A stretch of DNA of 64,000 bases from Cupriavidus gilardii. GTDB taxonomy: Bacteria; Pseudomonadota; Gammaproteobacteria; Burkholderiales; Burkholderiaceae. Where the stretch lies: positions 1 to 64,000 of the forward strand of contig NZ_JABTYE010000001.1 in assembly GCF_013314895.1 (NCBI RefSeq). The letters run 5' to 3'. A program made the translations under genes and the position numbers. Position 1 is the stretch's first letter; each line of letters begins with the position of its first letter. Below, piece after piece: positions 8,756 to 18,994 of the stretch. The notes under the pieces are model-generated. The model was not told where the DNA came from and did not search any database. It worked only from the letters and a program-made list of their open reading frames with translations.

Positions 8756-8784
8756 GCCCGCGCCGCAACGAGGACGCCGCATGA
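8752..8784 (+). CDS. Possible 10-codon coupling ORF between adaptor and pump genes
   Basis: An ATG at 8752 overlaps the adaptor stop (ATGA), reads [10 protein letters not shown] and ends in a TGA that overlaps the ATG of the next gene (again ATGA). Such a mini-ORF could carry ribosomes from one gene to the other. Only the geometry supports it and no product function is implied. Confidence 0.25.
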   Translation: MSPRRNEDAA

Positions 8785-11700
8785 ACCCGTCACGTATCTT
8801 CATCGAGCGGCCGGTCGCCACCGCGCTGCTGATGCTCGCGATCCTGCTGTCCGGGCTGGTCGCCTACCGGCTGCTGCCGCTGTCGGCGCTGCCCGAGGTC
8901 GATTACCCGACCATCCAGGTCACCACGCTGTATCCGGGCGCAAGCCCCGACGTGATGACCTCGGCGGTGACCGCGCCGCTGGAACGCCAGTTCGGCCAGA
9001 TGCCGGGGCTCAAGCAGATGTCGTCGTCCTCGTCCGGCGGCGCGTCGGTGATCACGCTGCAGTTCGACCTGACGCTGCCGCTGGACGTCGCCGAGCAGGA
9101 AGTGCAGGCCGCGATCAATGCCGGCAGCAATCTGCTGCCGGGCGACCTGCCGATGCCGCCGGTCTACAGCAAGGTCAATCCGGCCGACGCGCCGATCCTG
9201 ACGCTGGCGATGACCTCGGACACGCTGCCGCTGCCCAAGCTGCAGGATCTGGTCGATACCCGCGTCGCGCAGAAGATCTCGCAGATCCAGGGCGTGGGCC
9301 TGGTGACCATCAGCGGCGGCCAGCGTCCGGCCGTGCGCATCCAGGCCAATCCGACCGCGCTGGCCGCGCTCGGCATGTCGATCGACGACCTGCGCACCGC
9401 GATCGGCGCGGCCAACGTCAACGGCGCCAAGGGCAGCTTCGACGGGCCGGCGCGCGCTTCCACCATCGACGCCAACGACCAGCTGCGCTCGGCAGACGAA
9501 TACCGCCAGATCATCATCGGCTACCAGAACGGCGCGCCGATCCGCATCACCGATGTGGCGACCATCGTCGATGGCCCGGAGAATTCGCGCCTGGCCGCCT
9601 GGGCCAACGGCAAGCCGGCCATCGTCGTCAATATCCAGCGCCAGCCCGGCGCCAACGTGATCGCGGTGGTCGACCGCATCAAGACCATGCTGCCGCAGCT
9701 GCAGGCCTCGCTGCCGGCCTCGGTCAAGGCCGAGGTGCTGACCGACCGCACCACCACCATCCGTGCCTCGGTGCGCGACGTCGAGTTCGAGCTGCTGCTG
9801 GCGATCGCGCTGGTGGTGATGGTGATCTTCGTCTTCCTGCGCAACGTGCCGGCGACGGTGATCCCGGGCGTGGCGGTGCCGCTGTCGCTGGTCGGCACCT
9901 TCGGCGTGATGTACCTGGCCGGCTTTTCGATCAACAACCTGACGCTGATGGCGCTGACCATCGCGACCGGCTTCGTCGTCGACGACGCCATCGTGATGAT
10001 CGAAAACATCATGCGCTACATCGAGAAGGGCGAATCGCCGATGGCGGCAGCGCTCAAGGGCTCGAAGCAGATCGGCTTCACCATCATCTCGCTGACCTTC
10101 TCGCTGGTGGCGGTGCTGATCCCGCTGCTGTTCATGGGCGATGTGGTGGGCCGGCTGTTCCGCGAGTTCGCGGTCACGCTGGCGGTGTCGATCCTGATCT
10201 CGGCGGTGGTATCGCTGACGCTGACGCCGATGATGTGCGCGCGCATGCTGCGCCATGTGCCCGAGGACCAGCTGCCGCGCTTTCATCGCGCCACCGGCGC
10301 CTTCTTCGATCGCGTGATCGAGCGCTACGGCCACGCGCTGAACTGGGTGCTGGGCCGGCAGCGCGCGACGCTGCTGGTGGCGATCGGCACGCTGGCGCTG
10401 ACGGTGGTGCTGTATCTGGCGATTCCGAAGGGCTTCTTCCCGGTGCAGGACACCGGCGTGATCCAGGGCGTCACCGAGGCCTCGCAGAGCATCTCGTTCC
10501 AGGCGATGGCGCAGAAGCAGCGCGCGGTGTCGGAAGTCGTGCTGAAGGACCCGGCGGTGCAGAGCGTGTCCGCCTTCATCGGCGTCGACGGCACCAACAC
10601 CACGATGAACGCCGGCCGGATGCTGATCAACCTGAAGCCCAAGGGCGAGCGCGACGACATCGCCACGGTCACCGAGCGGCTGCAGGCGGCGGTGGAAGAG
10701 ATGGGCGGTGTCTCGCTGTACATGCAGCCGGTGCAGGACCTGACCATCGAGGACCGCGTCTCGCGCACGCAGTACCAGTTCACGGTAGAGGATCCCGATC
10801 CCGAGACGCTGGCCACCTGGGTGCCGAAGCTGGTCGAGCGGCTGAAGGAGGAACCCGAATTCCGCGACGTCGCCACCGACCAGCAGAACAACGGCCTGCG
10901 GGTCTATGTCGATATCGACCGCGATGCGGCTGCGCGCTTCGGCATCACCACCGCGGTGATCGACAGCGCGCTGTACAGCGCCTATGGCCAGCGGCTGGTG
11001 TCGACGATCTTCACGCAGTCGAGCCAGTACCGCGTGGTGCTGGAAGCGATGCCGGAATTCCGCGACAACCCGCAGGCGGTGGCCGAGCTGCGGCTGCCCT
11101 CCTCGTCCGGCGGACAGGTGCCGCTGGGCGCGTTCGCCCGCATCAGCGAGCGCACCGGCCCGCTGGTGATCAACCACCAGGGCCAGTTCCCCGCCGCGAC
11201 GATCTCGTTCAACCTGGCGCAGGGCGCATCGCTCGGCCACGCGGTCGACAAGATCAAGCAGGTCGAGCAGGAGATCGGCTTGCCGATCTCGATGCAGACC
11301 ACGTTCCAGGGCGCGGCGCTGGCCTTCAGCGCGTCGCTGTCGAACACGCTGTGGCTGATCCTGGCCGCGGTGGTCACGATGTACATCGTGCTCGGCGTGC
11401 TGTACGAGAGCACCATCCATCCGGTCACGATCCTGTCGACGCTGCCGTCGGCCGGCGTCGGCGCGCTGCTGGCGCTGCTGCTGGCCGGCCATGACCTGGG
11501 CATCATCGCGATCATCGGCATCATCCTGCTGATTGGCATCGTCAAGAAGAACGCGATCATGATGATCGACTTCGCGCTGGAGGCCGAGCGCGAACGCGGC
11601 CTGGCGCCGCGCGACGCGATCTTCGAGGCGTGCCTGCTGCGCTTCCGGCCGATCCTGATGACGACGATGGCGGCGCTGCTGGCCGCGCTGCCGATGATGC

Positions 11701-11963
11701 TCGGCACCGGCATCGGCTCCGAGCTGCGCCGGCCGCTGGGCATCACGATGGTGGGCGGCCTGCTGGTCAGCCAGGTGCTGACGCTGTTCACCACGCCGGT
11801 GATCTACCTGGCGTTCGACCGTGTCGCCGGCCGGCTCAAGGGCTGGCGGCGCCGGCGCTTCGGCGATCCGGATGCGGACCTGGATGCGGACCGGGATGGA
11901 GGCTTCGGCCCCGGCGGCACGCCGGGCGCTCCCCCGGCCACCGACACCCCGAGGGCGCCATGA
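8781..11963 (+). CDS. mdtB: RND multidrug efflux transporter (MdtB-like)
   Basis: This 1060-residue inner-membrane proton antiporter begins with the HAE1-type signature [20 protein letters not shown] and [10 protein letters not shown], has the two large periplasmic loops after TM1 and TM7, and shows the TM4 proton-relay segment [14 protein letters not shown] with adjacent aspartates. [11 protein letters not shown] and [11 protein letters not shown] are also present. The ATG at 8781 overlaps the mini-ORF stop and gives normal length. The C-terminus carries two 12-bp repeats (11871-11894) giving an Asp-rich tail. It overlaps the next pump gene by 4 bp. Two different RND subunits side by side imply a heteromultimer as in MdtBC. 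Confidence 0.9.
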   Translation: MNPSRIFIERPVATALLMLAILLSGLVAYRLLPLSALPEVDYPTIQVTTLYPGASPDVMTSAVTAPLERQFGQMPGLKQMSSSSSGGASVITLQFDLTLPLDVAEQEVQAAINAGSNLLPGDLPMPPVYSKVNPADAPILTLAMTSDTLPLPKLQDLVDTRVAQKISQIQGVGLVTISGGQRPAVRIQANPTALAALGMSIDDLRTAIGAANVNGAKGSFDGPARASTIDANDQLRSADEYRQIIIGYQNGAPIRITDVATIVDGPENSRLAAWANGKPAIVVNIQRQPGANVIAVVDRIKTMLPQLQASLPASVKAEVLTDRTTTIRASVRDVEFELLLAIALVVMVIFVFLRNVPATVIPGVAVPLSLVGTFGVMYLAGFSINNLTLMALTIATGFVVDDAIVMIENIMRYIEKGESPMAAALKGSKQIGFTIISLTFSLVAVLIPLLFMGDVVGRLFREFAVTLAVSILISAVVSLTLTPMMCARMLRHVPEDQLPRFHRATGAFFDRVIERYGHALNWVLGRQRATLLVAIGTLALTVVLYLAIPKGFFPVQDTGVIQGVTEASQSISFQAMAQKQRAVSEVVLKDPAVQSVSAFIGVDGTNTTMNAGRMLINLKPKGERDDIATVTERLQAAVEEMGGVSLYMQPVQDLTIEDRVSRTQYQFTVEDPDPETLATWVPKLVERLKEEPEFRDVATDQQNNGLRVYVDIDRDAAARFGITTAVIDSALYSAYGQRLVSTIFTQSSQYRVVLEAMPEFRDNPQAVAELRLPSSSGGQVPLGAFARISERTGPLVINHQGQFPAATISFNLAQGASLGHAVDKIKQVEQEIGLPISMQTTFQGAALAFSASLSNTLWLILAAVVTMYIVLGVLYESTIHPVTILSTLPSAGVGALLALLLAGHDLGIIAIIGIILLIGIVKKNAIMMIDFALEAERERGLAPRDAIFEACLLRFRPILMTTMAALLAALPMMLGTGIGSELRRPLGITMVGGLLVSQVLTLFTTPVIYLAFDRVAGRLKGWRRRRFGDPDADLDADRDGGFGPGGTPGAPPATDTPRAP

Positions 11964-14900
11964 ACCTGTCGGCCATCTTCATCCACCGGCCGGTCGCGAC
12001 CGCGCTGCTGACGCTGGGCATCCTGCTGGCGGGGCTGGCCGCGCTGCGGATGCTGCCGGTGTCGCCGCTGCCGCAGGTCGACTATCCGACCATCTCGGTG
12101 TCGGCCTCGCTGCCCGGCGCGAGCCCGGAGACGATGGCCGCCACGGTGGCGACGCCGCTGGAGCGCGCGCTCGGCTCGATCGCCGGCGTCAACGAGATCA
12201 CCTCGAGCAGCTCGCTGGGCTCGACGCGGATCGTGCTGCAGTTCGATCTGTCGCGCGACATCGACGGCGCCGCGCGCGACGTGCAGGCGGCGATCAACGC
12301 TTCGCGCGCGACGCTGCCGAGCAGCCTGCCGGGCAATCCGACCTATCGCAAGGTCAACCCGTCGGACGCGCCGATCATGATCATCGCGCTGACCTCGCCG
12401 ACGATGACGCGCGGCCAGCTGTACGACGCCGCCTCGACCATCCTGGCGCAGAAGCTGTCGCAGATCGAGGGCGTCGGGCAGGTCACGATCGGCGGCGCCT
12501 CGCTGCCGGCGGTGCGGGTCTCGCTCAATCCCACCGCGCTGAACAAGTACGGCATCGCGCTGTCCGACGTGCGCAACGCGATCAGCGCGACCAATGCCAA
12601 CCGGCCGCTGGGCGTGGTCGAGAACGACAGCAAGGCCTGGCAGATCTATGCCAACGACCAGGCGATGAAGGCGGAAGACTATATGCCGCTGATCATCCGT
12701 TATGCGACGCCGGGCAGCTATTCGACCACCACCGCCGGCGCGCTGATCGCCAGCACGTCAAGCGCGACCTCGGGCGGCACGGTGCGCACCACCACCGTCA
12801 ACGGCGTGACCACGACCACGGTGACCGCGGGTGGCACGACGACCACCACGGTCAACAATGCGGCCGGCAGCAACGCGGCCACCAGCGGGCCGAATTCCTT
12901 CGCGGTGCCGGTGCGCCTGTCGGACGTCGCCACCGTGACCGACTCGGTGCAGGACGTGCGCAACGCCGGCTCCGCCAACGGCGAACCGTCGGTGCTGCTG
13001 GTGCTGAACCGCTCGCCCGGCGCCAACATCATCGAGACGGTCGACCGCGTCAACGAGATGCTGCCGACGCTGCGCCAGATGATCCCGGCCGCGATCTCGA
13101 TGGACGTGATGATGGACCGCACGCCGACCATCCGCGCGTCGCTGCGCGAGGTCGAGCACACGCTGATCATCTCGGTGGCGCTGGTGATCATGGTGGTGTT
13201 CCTGTTCCTGCGCAATGTGCGCGCCACGCTGATTCCCAGCGTCGCGGTGCCGGTGTCGCTGATCGGCACCTTCACCGTGATGTACCTGGCCGGCTTCTCG
13301 CTGAACAATCTGTCGCTGATGGCGCTGACGATCGCCACCGGCTTCGTGGTCGACGATGCGATCGTGGTGCTGGAAAACATCTCGCGCCATCTGGAGGCCG
13401 GCATGCGGCCGGTGCAGGCGGCGCTGCGCGGCGCGCGCGAGGTCGGCTTCACGGTGATCTCGATGAGCCTGTCGCTGATCGCGGTGTTCATCCCGCTGCT
13501 GCTGATGGGCGGCATCATCGGCCGGCTGTTCCAGGAGTTCGCGATCACGCTGTCGGTGGCGATCCTGGTCTCGCTGGTGGTGTCGCTGACCACCACGCCG
13601 ATGATGTGCGCGCGGCTGCTGCGCTCCCCCGAGCAACAGCGCCCGCCCGGCCGCTGGTATCGCGCCAGCGAGCGCGTGTTCACCTGGATGAACGAGCGCT
13701 ATGCCCGCACGCTGTCGGTCGCGCTGCGGCACAGCCGGCTGGTCTGGCTGGTGCTGCTGGTGACCATCGGCCTGAACGTCTGGCTCTATGTGATCGTGCC
13801 GAAGGGCTTCTTCCCGCAGCAGGATACCGGCCGGCTGATCGGCTTCATCCGCGCGGATCAGGCCACCTCGTTCCAGGCGATGCGGCAGAAGCTCGACAGC
13901 TTCATCCGCATCGTGCAGTCCGACCCCGCGGTGGTCAACGTGACGGGCTTTACCGGCGGCTCGCAGCGCAATACCGGGCAGATGTTCGTCACGCTCAAGC
14001 CGCTGACCGAGCGGACCGAGACCGCCAACGAGGTGATCGCGCGGCTGCGCGGCAAGCTGGCGAAGGAGCCCGGTGCCAGCCTGTTCCTGGTGCCGGTGCA
14101 GGACATCCGCATCGGCGGGCGGCAGAGCAGTTCGCAATATCAGTTCACCCTGCGCTCGGATGACTTGGAGGTGCTGCGCACCTGGGAGCCGAAGGTTCGC
14201 AATGCGCTGTCGAACCTGAAGGAGCTCGAGGACATCGACACCGACACCAATGACAAGGGCCTGCAGACCTCGGTGATCGTCGATCGCGACACCGCATCGA
14301 AGCTCGGCGTCACGATGCAGCAGGTCGACTCGCTGCTGAACGATGCCTTCGGCCAGCGGCTGGTGTCGACGATCTACCATCCGCTGAATCAGTATCGCGT
14401 GGTGATGGAGCTGAGCCAGGAATATCTGCAGGGGCCGACCGCGCTGAAGGACATCTATGTGGTGACCGGCGCGGGCAACCGCGTGCCGCTGTCGGCGTTC
14501 GCGCGCGTGGTGCCGACCAATACGCCGCTGGGGGTCAACCATCAGGGCCAGTTCGCGGCGTCGACGATCTCGTTCAACCTCGCCGAAGGGGTGTCGCTGT
14601 CGCAGGCGACCGAGCGCATCCAGCACGAGATGGCGCGGATCGGCGCGCCAGAATCGCTGCAGGCCAATTTCGCCGGCACCGCCAGCGCGTTCCAGGAATC
14701 GCTGCGCAGCCAGCCGATCCTGATCCTGGCCGCGCTGATCACGATCTACATCGTGCTCGGTGTGCTGTACGAAAGCTATGTGCACCCGCTGACGATCCTG
14801 TCGACGCTGCCGTCGGCCGGCGTCGGCGCGCTGCTGGCGCTGCTGGCCTCGGGCACCGAGTTCAGCGTGATCGCGCTGATCGGCGTGATCCTGCTGATCG

Positions 14901-15289
14901 GCATCGTCAAGAAGAACGCGATCATGATGATCGACTTCGCCATCGATGCCGAACGCAGCGAAGGGCTGACGCCGCGCGAGGCGATCTATCGCGCCTGCCT
15001 GCTGCGTTTCCGCCCGATCCTGATGACGACGATGGCGGCGCTGCTCGGCGCGGTGCCGCTGGCGCTCGGCCGCGGCGACGGGGCCGAGCTGCGCGCGCCG
15101 CTCGGCATCTCGATCGTCGGCGGCCTGCTGGTCAGCCAGTTGCTGACCCTCTACACCACGCCGGTGGTCTACCTGACGCTGGACCGCTGGCGCCTGAAGT
15201 GGCAAGCCTGGCGCAACCGCCGCAACGCACGTCGCAACAGCGGCGGCGGCACGCCGACCGAGCCCACGCCCGCCGGATTCGATTCGTGA
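11960..15289 (+). CDS. mdtC: RND multidrug efflux transporter (MdtC-like) with Ser/Thr-rich insertion
   Basis: The 1109-residue second pump subunit starts [20 protein letters not shown] and [10 protein letters not shown] and has the TM4 motif [14 protein letters not shown] and [11 protein letters not shown]. It is longer than its partner mainly because about 60 residues, roughly 253-312 (nt 12717-12900), interrupt the first periplasmic region. That stretch is very rich in Thr, Ser, Gly and Val, sits directly before RLSDVATV, and has no counterpart in the MdtB-like neighbour. The start overlaps the mdtB stop by 4 bp, and the stop overlaps the start of the outer-membrane gene. Confidence 0.9.
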   Translation: MNLSAIFIHRPVATALLTLGILLAGLAALRMLPVSPLPQVDYPTISVSASLPGASPETMAATVATPLERALGSIAGVNEITSSSSLGSTRIVLQFDLSRDIDGAARDVQAAINASRATLPSSLPGNPTYRKVNPSDAPIMIIALTSPTMTRGQLYDAASTILAQKLSQIEGVGQVTIGGASLPAVRVSLNPTALNKYGIALSDVRNAISATNANRPLGVVENDSKAWQIYANDQAMKAEDYMPLIIRYATPGSYSTTTAGALIASTSSATSGGTVRTTTVNGVTTTTVTAGGTTTTTVNNAAGSNAATSGPNSFAVPVRLSDVATVTDSVQDVRNAGSANGEPSVLLVLNRSPGANIIETVDRVNEMLPTLRQMIPAAISMDVMMDRTPTIRASLREVEHTLIISVALVIMVVFLFLRNVRATLIPSVAVPVSLIGTFTVMYLAGFSLNNLSLMALTIATGFVVDDAIVVLENISRHLEAGMRPVQAALRGAREVGFTVISMSLSLIAVFIPLLLMGGIIGRLFQEFAITLSVAILVSLVVSLTTTPMMCARLLRSPEQQRPPGRWYRASERVFTWMNERYARTLSVALRHSRLVWLVLLVTIGLNVWLYVIVPKGFFPQQDTGRLIGFIRADQATSFQAMRQKLDSFIRIVQSDPAVVNVTGFTGGSQRNTGQMFVTLKPLTERTETANEVIARLRGKLAKEPGASLFLVPVQDIRIGGRQSSSQYQFTLRSDDLEVLRTWEPKVRNALSNLKELEDIDTDTNDKGLQTSVIVDRDTASKLGVTMQQVDSLLNDAFGQRLVSTIYHPLNQYRVVMELSQEYLQGPTALKDIYVVTGAGNRVPLSAFARVVPTNTPLGVNHQGQFAASTISFNLAEGVSLSQATERIQHEMARIGAPESLQANFAGTASAFQESLRSQPILILAALITIYIVLGVLYESYVHPLTILSTLPSAGVGALLALLASGTEFSVIALIGVILLIGIVKKNAIMMIDFAIDAERSEGLTPREAIYRACLLRFRPILMTTMAALLGAVPLALGRGDGAELRAPLGISIVGGLLVSQLLTLYTTPVVYLTLDRWRLKWQAWRNRRNARRNSGGGTPTEPTPAGFDS

Positions 15290-16758
15290 TGATGACCCAG
15301 AAAGCGATGACCCGCCCCTCCTCCCTGCCCCGCTGCGTCGTGATGGCGTGCGCGCTGCTGCTCGGCGCCTGCGCGGTCGGCCCGGACTATCAGCGGCCCG
15401 ATGCGCCCGTGACACCGACCTTCAAGGAAGCGCCGGCCGAATGGGGCCAATGGAAGCCGGCCGAGCCCGGCGACGCCAGCCAGCGCGGCGACTGGTGGAC
15501 CGTGTTCGGCGATCCGCAGCTGGACGCGCTGATGGCGCAGGTGAAGATCTCCAACCAGACCATCGCCGCCGCCGAGGCCCAGTACCGGCAGGCCACCGCG
15601 ATCCTGCGCGCCGCGCGCGCGGGCTACTTCCCGGTGGTCGGCGCCCAGGCCAGCGTGGACCGTTCGCGCAGCGGCAACGGCAATATCAGCAGCGGCCAGA
15701 CGGCGACGCTGTCGGCCAGCTGGGAGGTCGATCTGTGGGGCCGCGTGCGGCGCCAGGTCGAGAGCAGCGAGGCCAGCGCGCAGGCCAGCGAAGCGGACCT
15801 CGCCTCGACGCTGCTGTCGACGCAGGCCACGCTGGCGCAGACCTATTTCCTGCTGCGCGTCGCCGATGCGCAGCAGGCCCTGCTGCAGCGGACGGTCGCC
15901 GACTACGAGAAGTCGCTGCAGCTGGTGCGCAACCAGTACCAGGCCGGCATCGCGCAGCGCTCGGACGTGCTGCAGTCCGAGACGCAACTCAAGAGCGCAC
16001 AGGCACAGCTGATCGACATCCAGATCGAGCGCGCGCAGTACGAGCATGCGATTGCGGTGCTGACCGGGCGACCGCCCGCATCGTTCTCGCTGGCACCGAG
16101 CGACTTCACCGAGACGGTGCCGCGCGTGCCGGTCGCGGTGCCGTCGCAACTGCTCGAGCGCCGTCCGGACATCAGCGCGGCCGAGCGCCGCGTGGCTGCG
16201 GCCAATGCGCAGATCGGCGTGGCGCAGGCCGCGTATTACCCGACGCTGAGCCTGTCGGCCGCGGGCGGCTTTACCTCCAGCTCGCTGGAGCGCTGGCTGT
16301 CGCTGCCGAACCGCATCTGGTCGTTCGGCCCCGAACTGGCGATGACGCTGCTGGATTTCGGCGCGCGCAGCGCGGCCAAGGAACAGGCCATCGCAGTCTA
16401 CGACCAGACCGTGGCCAACTACCGCCAGACGGTGCTGACGGCGTTCCAGGAAGTCGAGGACAACCTGGCCGCGGCGCGCCTGCTGGAACAGGAAGCGGTG
16501 GTACAGAACGAGGCGCTGCGCTCCGCGCGCGAAGCGCTGTCGCTGGTCAACAACCGCTATCGCGCCGGTACCGCGGGACTGCTCGACGTGCTGACGGCGC
16601 AGACCGCGGCCTACACTGCCGAACGCACCGCGCTGTCGATCGCCGGCCGGCAGCTGAGCGCGAGCGTGGTGTTGATCAAGGCGTTGGGCGGGGGATGGCA
16701 GGGAGCGGGGACGGCGATGGCGAAGGAGGCGGGGGACGGCGCGGCGGTGTCGCGCTGA
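15289..16758 (+). CDS. NodT-family outer-membrane efflux lipoprotein
   Basis: The 489-residue channel protein completes the tripartite pump. A short signal peptide ends in the lipobox LLGAC (about residues 22-26), so the mature N-terminal Cys should be lipidated. VGPDYQRPDAP just after it is the classic NodT/OprM N-terminus. Duplicated outer-membrane-factor repeats follow, including SWEVDLWGRVRRQVE and, in the second half, SFGPELAMTLLDFGARSAAKEQA. ATG at 15289 overlaps the mdtC stop by one base; alternatives at 15292 and 15307 give the same mature protein. It is the last gene of the operon and two REP-like palindromes lie downstream. Confidence 0.9.
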   Translation: MMTQKAMTRPSSLPRCVVMACALLLGACAVGPDYQRPDAPVTPTFKEAPAEWGQWKPAEPGDASQRGDWWTVFGDPQLDALMAQVKISNQTIAAAEAQYRQATAILRAARAGYFPVVGAQASVDRSRSGNGNISSGQTATLSASWEVDLWGRVRRQVESSEASAQASEADLASTLLSTQATLAQTYFLLRVADAQQALLQRTVADYEKSLQLVRNQYQAGIAQRSDVLQSETQLKSAQAQLIDIQIERAQYEHAIAVLTGRPPASFSLAPSDFTETVPRVPVAVPSQLLERRPDISAAERRVAAANAQIGVAQAAYYPTLSLSAAGGFTSSSLERWLSLPNRIWSFGPELAMTLLDFGARSAAKEQAIAVYDQTVANYRQTVLTAFQEVEDNLAAARLLEQEAVVQNEALRSAREALSLVNNRYRAGTAGLLDVLTAQTAAYTAERTALSIAGRQLSASVVLIKALGGGWQGAGTAMAKEAGDGAAVSR

Positions 16759-16809
16759 GGCACGATCGCGCGTCGGCGGGATGCGGGGCGCCCGATGCCC
16801 TCCCCCCCG

Positions 16810-16835
16810 CCCCTCTCCCGCGAGCGGGAGAGGGG
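16810..16835. repeat. REP-like palindrome, copy 3
   Basis: Arms of 12 bp identical to copy 1 flank a GA centre. It is intergenic, between the efflux operon and the convergent LysR gene. Confidence 0.85.
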
Positions 16836-16880
16836 AGAAGAACGCCGCATCTACGCGAGTGATCGCCCATTGCAGCGATA

Positions 16881-16922
16881 TCCCCCAACCCCTCTCCCGC
16901 TTGCGGGAGAGGGGTTGGGGGA
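16881..16922. repeat. REP-like palindrome, copy 4 (extended)
   Basis: This is the longest copy: a perfect 20-bp inverted repeat (arms 16881-16900 and 16903-16922) around TT, including the CCCCCAA/TTGGGGG extension. It lies in the convergent gap and may act as a bidirectional transcript end, though it has no U-tract. Confidence 0.88.
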
Positions 16923-16954
16923 GAGGGCAAGCGGCACCCGCAGACACCCTTGGT

Positions 16955-17869
16955 TCAACCACCCCCACGCCGCCGCGGCGCCGGCTGCGGCAGCGGCTGG
17001 TGGCTGACCCGTTCCTGCAGCCATGCGCCCGCCTTGCCGAGCGGGCGCTGCTTGTGCCAGACCAGTTCCATCGCCACCGGCCAGTCCTGATCGTCGAAGT
17101 CCAACTCGGGCGAGACCAGTTGGGCGGCGGCTGGCGAGTTGGCGGCGACATGCCACGGCACGAAGGCCCAGCCCAGTTCGCGCTTGACCAGCTCCACGAT
17201 GACCCAGTGGCTCTCGACCCACCAGACCTCGGCGGCCACGCGCAGGCGCATCTTCTCTTCGCTGTCGCTGCGCACCGCGACCATCAGCTGACGATGGCGC
17301 TTCAGTTCTTCCCAGCCGACCCGCTGCTGCGCCGCCAGCGGATGATCGGGCGCGCAGATGATCTGCATCGGCACCCAACCCAGCCCGCGGAAGGCGAGCG
17401 CGGGCGGCAGCACCTCCTGCCGCCACATCAGGCCCAGATCGGCGCCGCCCTCCAGCACCAGCCGGCTGACGTCCTCCATCACCGGGAACAACAGCTCCAG
17501 CTCGACCGCGGGAAACCGGTGGGAAAACTCTTCCAACAGCACGCCCAGCGTCTCTTCCGGATACAGCTCGTCGACCGCCAGCACCAGCCGGCTTTCGACG
17601 CCCTCGCCCAGGCTCTTGGCGACGCCGCGGAAATGCTCGCAGCGCTCGAGAATCACGCGCGCCTCGACCAGCAGCCGTTCGCCGGCGGGCGTCAGCGCGG
17701 GATAGCGTCCGCTGCGGTCGAACAGCGCGTTGTCGAGATCGATTTCGAGATTGGAGACGGCGGTGCTGACCACCGACTGCGCCTTGCCCAGGCGGCGCGC
17801 CGCGGCCGAAAACGAACCGGTCTCGGCGGCGGCGACGAAGGCTTGCAGTTGTTCGAGGGACAGGCTCAT
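16955..17869 (-). CDS. LysR-family regulator, likely of the divergent PACE efflux gene
   Basis: The 304-residue protein has an N-terminal winged helix-turn-helix (LEQLQAFVAAAETGSFSAAARRLGKAQSVVSTAVSNLEIDL) and a substrate-binding domain to about residue 290. It is divergent from an AceI-like efflux gene across about 137 bp. The same arrangement is established for AceR/AceI in Acinetobacter, where the LysR protein senses the biocide or polyamine substrate and activates the pump. Binding of the same ligands here is inference. The C-terminus ends in a Pro/Arg-rich tail. No strong ribosome binding site precedes the ATG. Confidence 0.88.
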   Translation of the reverse strand: MSLSLEQLQAFVAAAETGSFSAAARRLGKAQSVVSTAVSNLEIDLDNALFDRSGRYPALTPAGERLLVEARVILERCEHFRGVAKSLGEGVESRLVLAVDELYPEETLGVLLEEFSHRFPAVELELLFPVMEDVSRLVLEGGADLGLMWRQEVLPPALAFRGLGWVPMQIICAPDHPLAAQQRVGWEELKRHRQLMVAVRSDSEEKMRLRVAAEVWWVESHWVIVELVKRELGWAFVPWHVAANSPAAAQLVSPELDFDDQDWPVAMELVWHKQRPLGKAGAWLQERVSHQPLPQPAPRRRGGG

Positions 17870-17938
17870 GGCAATCCGTGAGTGGTCGGCAGAAAAGCCT
17901 CATGGTGCCACAGTCAGCGCCACCCATCTGAATAGACG

Positions 17939-17978
17939 ATACTTCCCAACTTGTATCTGGTGCTCTACCCGATAGACT
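17939..17978 (+). promoter_or_regulatory. Candidate promoter/operator of the PACE gene
   Basis: A dyad ATAC-N10-GTAT spans 17939-17956. TTGTAT (17951-17956) and TAGACT (17973-17978) at 16-bp spacing could be -35 and -10 for the plus-strand gene. A LysR protein bound at the dyad would overlap the -35. Assignment is by eye. Confidence 0.35.
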
Positions 17979-18006
17979 GGGCACCATGTCTTCAGGGAGC
18001 AGCACA

Positions 18007-18459
18007 ATGCGCAGTACGCTCGACAGAATTCGTCATACCGTCGGCTTTGAAGTGATCGGCCTGCTGATCTTCGCCCCGCTGGGCAGCCTCGTGTTCGGTT
18101 ACGCCCTGCACCAGATGGGCGTGATCGCCGCGGTGGCCTCGCTGGTCGCCGCGATCTGGAACTACATCTACAACCTGCTGTTCGACAAGGCCATGGTCCG
18201 TCTGACCGGCTCGGTACGCAAATCGCCGCGCGTGCGCGTAGTCCATGCGCTGTTGTTCGAGCTGGGTCTGCTGACGGTATTCCTGCCGGGGGTCGCGTGG
18301 TATCTGAAGATCAGCCTGCTCGACGCGCTGCTGATGGACCTCGCGGTGGCCGGCTTCTATGTGGTCTACGCCTTCGTCTACAACTGGGCCTACGACATCG
18401 TGTTTCCGGTGCCGCACCGTGTGGTCGCCAATGAAGCCTCGGGACGCGAGCCGGCCTGA
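18007..18459 (+). CDS. PACE-family (AceI-like) multidrug/biocide efflux protein
   Basis: The 150-residue inner-membrane protein has four hydrophobic segments arranged as two repeats, as in PACE proton antiporters that export chlorhexidine, acriflavine and short-chain diamines. RIRHTVGFEVIGL places a glutamate at residue 15 in the first helix, the same position as the essential Glu15 of AceI, and FNY/WN-type residues (AAIWNYIYNLLFD, FVYNWAYDIVFP) recur in both halves. ATG at 18007 was chosen over 17986 because AGGGAG (17994-17999) lies 7 nt before it. The divergent LysR gene is the likely regulator and a strong hairpin terminator follows. Confidence 0.9.
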   Translation: MRSTLDRIRHTVGFEVIGLLIFAPLGSLVFGYALHQMGVIAAVASLVAAIWNYIYNLLFDKAMVRLTGSVRKSPRVRVVHALLFELGLLTVFLPGVAWYLKISLLDALLMDLAVAGFYVVYAFVYNWAYDIVFPVPHRVVANEASGREPA

Positions 18460-18496
18460 TCGGCAGCCGGCAACCGCAACAACGCCAGGCTGAAAG

Positions 18497-18527
18497 ACGA
18501 CGCCCCGGCCATCGGCCGGGGCGTCGT
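18497..18527 (+). terminator. Hairpin terminator after the PACE gene
   Basis: A perfect 14-bp GC-rich stem (18497-18510 with 18514-18527) with a 3-nt loop lies 38 bp after the stop. Only a short GCTTT follows, so the U-tract is weak. It could also serve the convergent small lipoprotein gene. Confidence 0.6.
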
Positions 18528-18588
18528 GCTTTGGTGCCAGCGATCGCGCCGCGGCAAAACCTGGTAAAACGCGGCGCCCTCGCGATCC

Positions 18589-18801
18589 TTACTTCTTCCT
18601 GTCGTCGGTCAACACATTGCCGACCACACCGCCCAACGCGGCGCCGCCCAGCGTGGCGCCCGGTCCGCCAATGATGGTCGCCCCGGCGACGCCGCCCACA
18701 CCCGCACCGATGGCGGTGTTGCGCTGCTTGGGGGTCATGTCGGCGCAGCCCGCGGTGGCGAGCAGCGTGGCCAGCGCGAACGACAGGGTAAGGGTACGCA
18801 T
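18589..18801 (-). CDS. Small glycine-zipper lipoprotein
   Basis: The 70-residue product begins MRTLTLSFALATLLATAGC, a lipoprotein signal peptide with a lipobox ending in Cys19, then MTPKQRNTAIGAGVGGVAGATIIGG and further GxxxG repeats, the glycine-zipper 2TM pattern of OsmB-like envelope lipoproteins. It ends in charged TDDRKK. An AAGGAG sits 6-7 nt before the chosen ATG, which rules out the longer upstream frame. Function in this family is unclear, and a role in envelope or osmotic stress is inference. Confidence 0.8.
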   Translation of the reverse strand: MRTLTLSFALATLLATAGCADMTPKQRNTAIGAGVGGVAGATIIGGPGATLGGAALGGVVGNVLTDDRKK

Positions 18802-18994
18802 CGAAAGCTCCTTGTACAGGCGAGAGGTAGCTCGATTGTGCGGGGCGACCGCGCAGCCCCGGCAGACGGTGGCCACCTATGCCACTGTCAGATAAATCCC
18901 ACACCGCCTCGGTGCGCCGACTGCCGGCCCGGCGCGATGCGACACCTTGTCATGGGTGCGCGTTAGACTTCGGGCGCGCCATTGCGAGCCCACC

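Noticed and set aside
8790..11492. 900-codon minus-strand frame opposite mdtB
   Set aside because: It is the antisense shadow of a clear RND pump. Composition (Arg/His/Gln/Asp) is typical of reverse-frame GC-rich sequence.
12758..15415. 885-codon minus-strand frame opposite mdtC
   Set aside because: Same reason: the plus strand holds a conserved RND transporter and the antisense product has no recognisable features.
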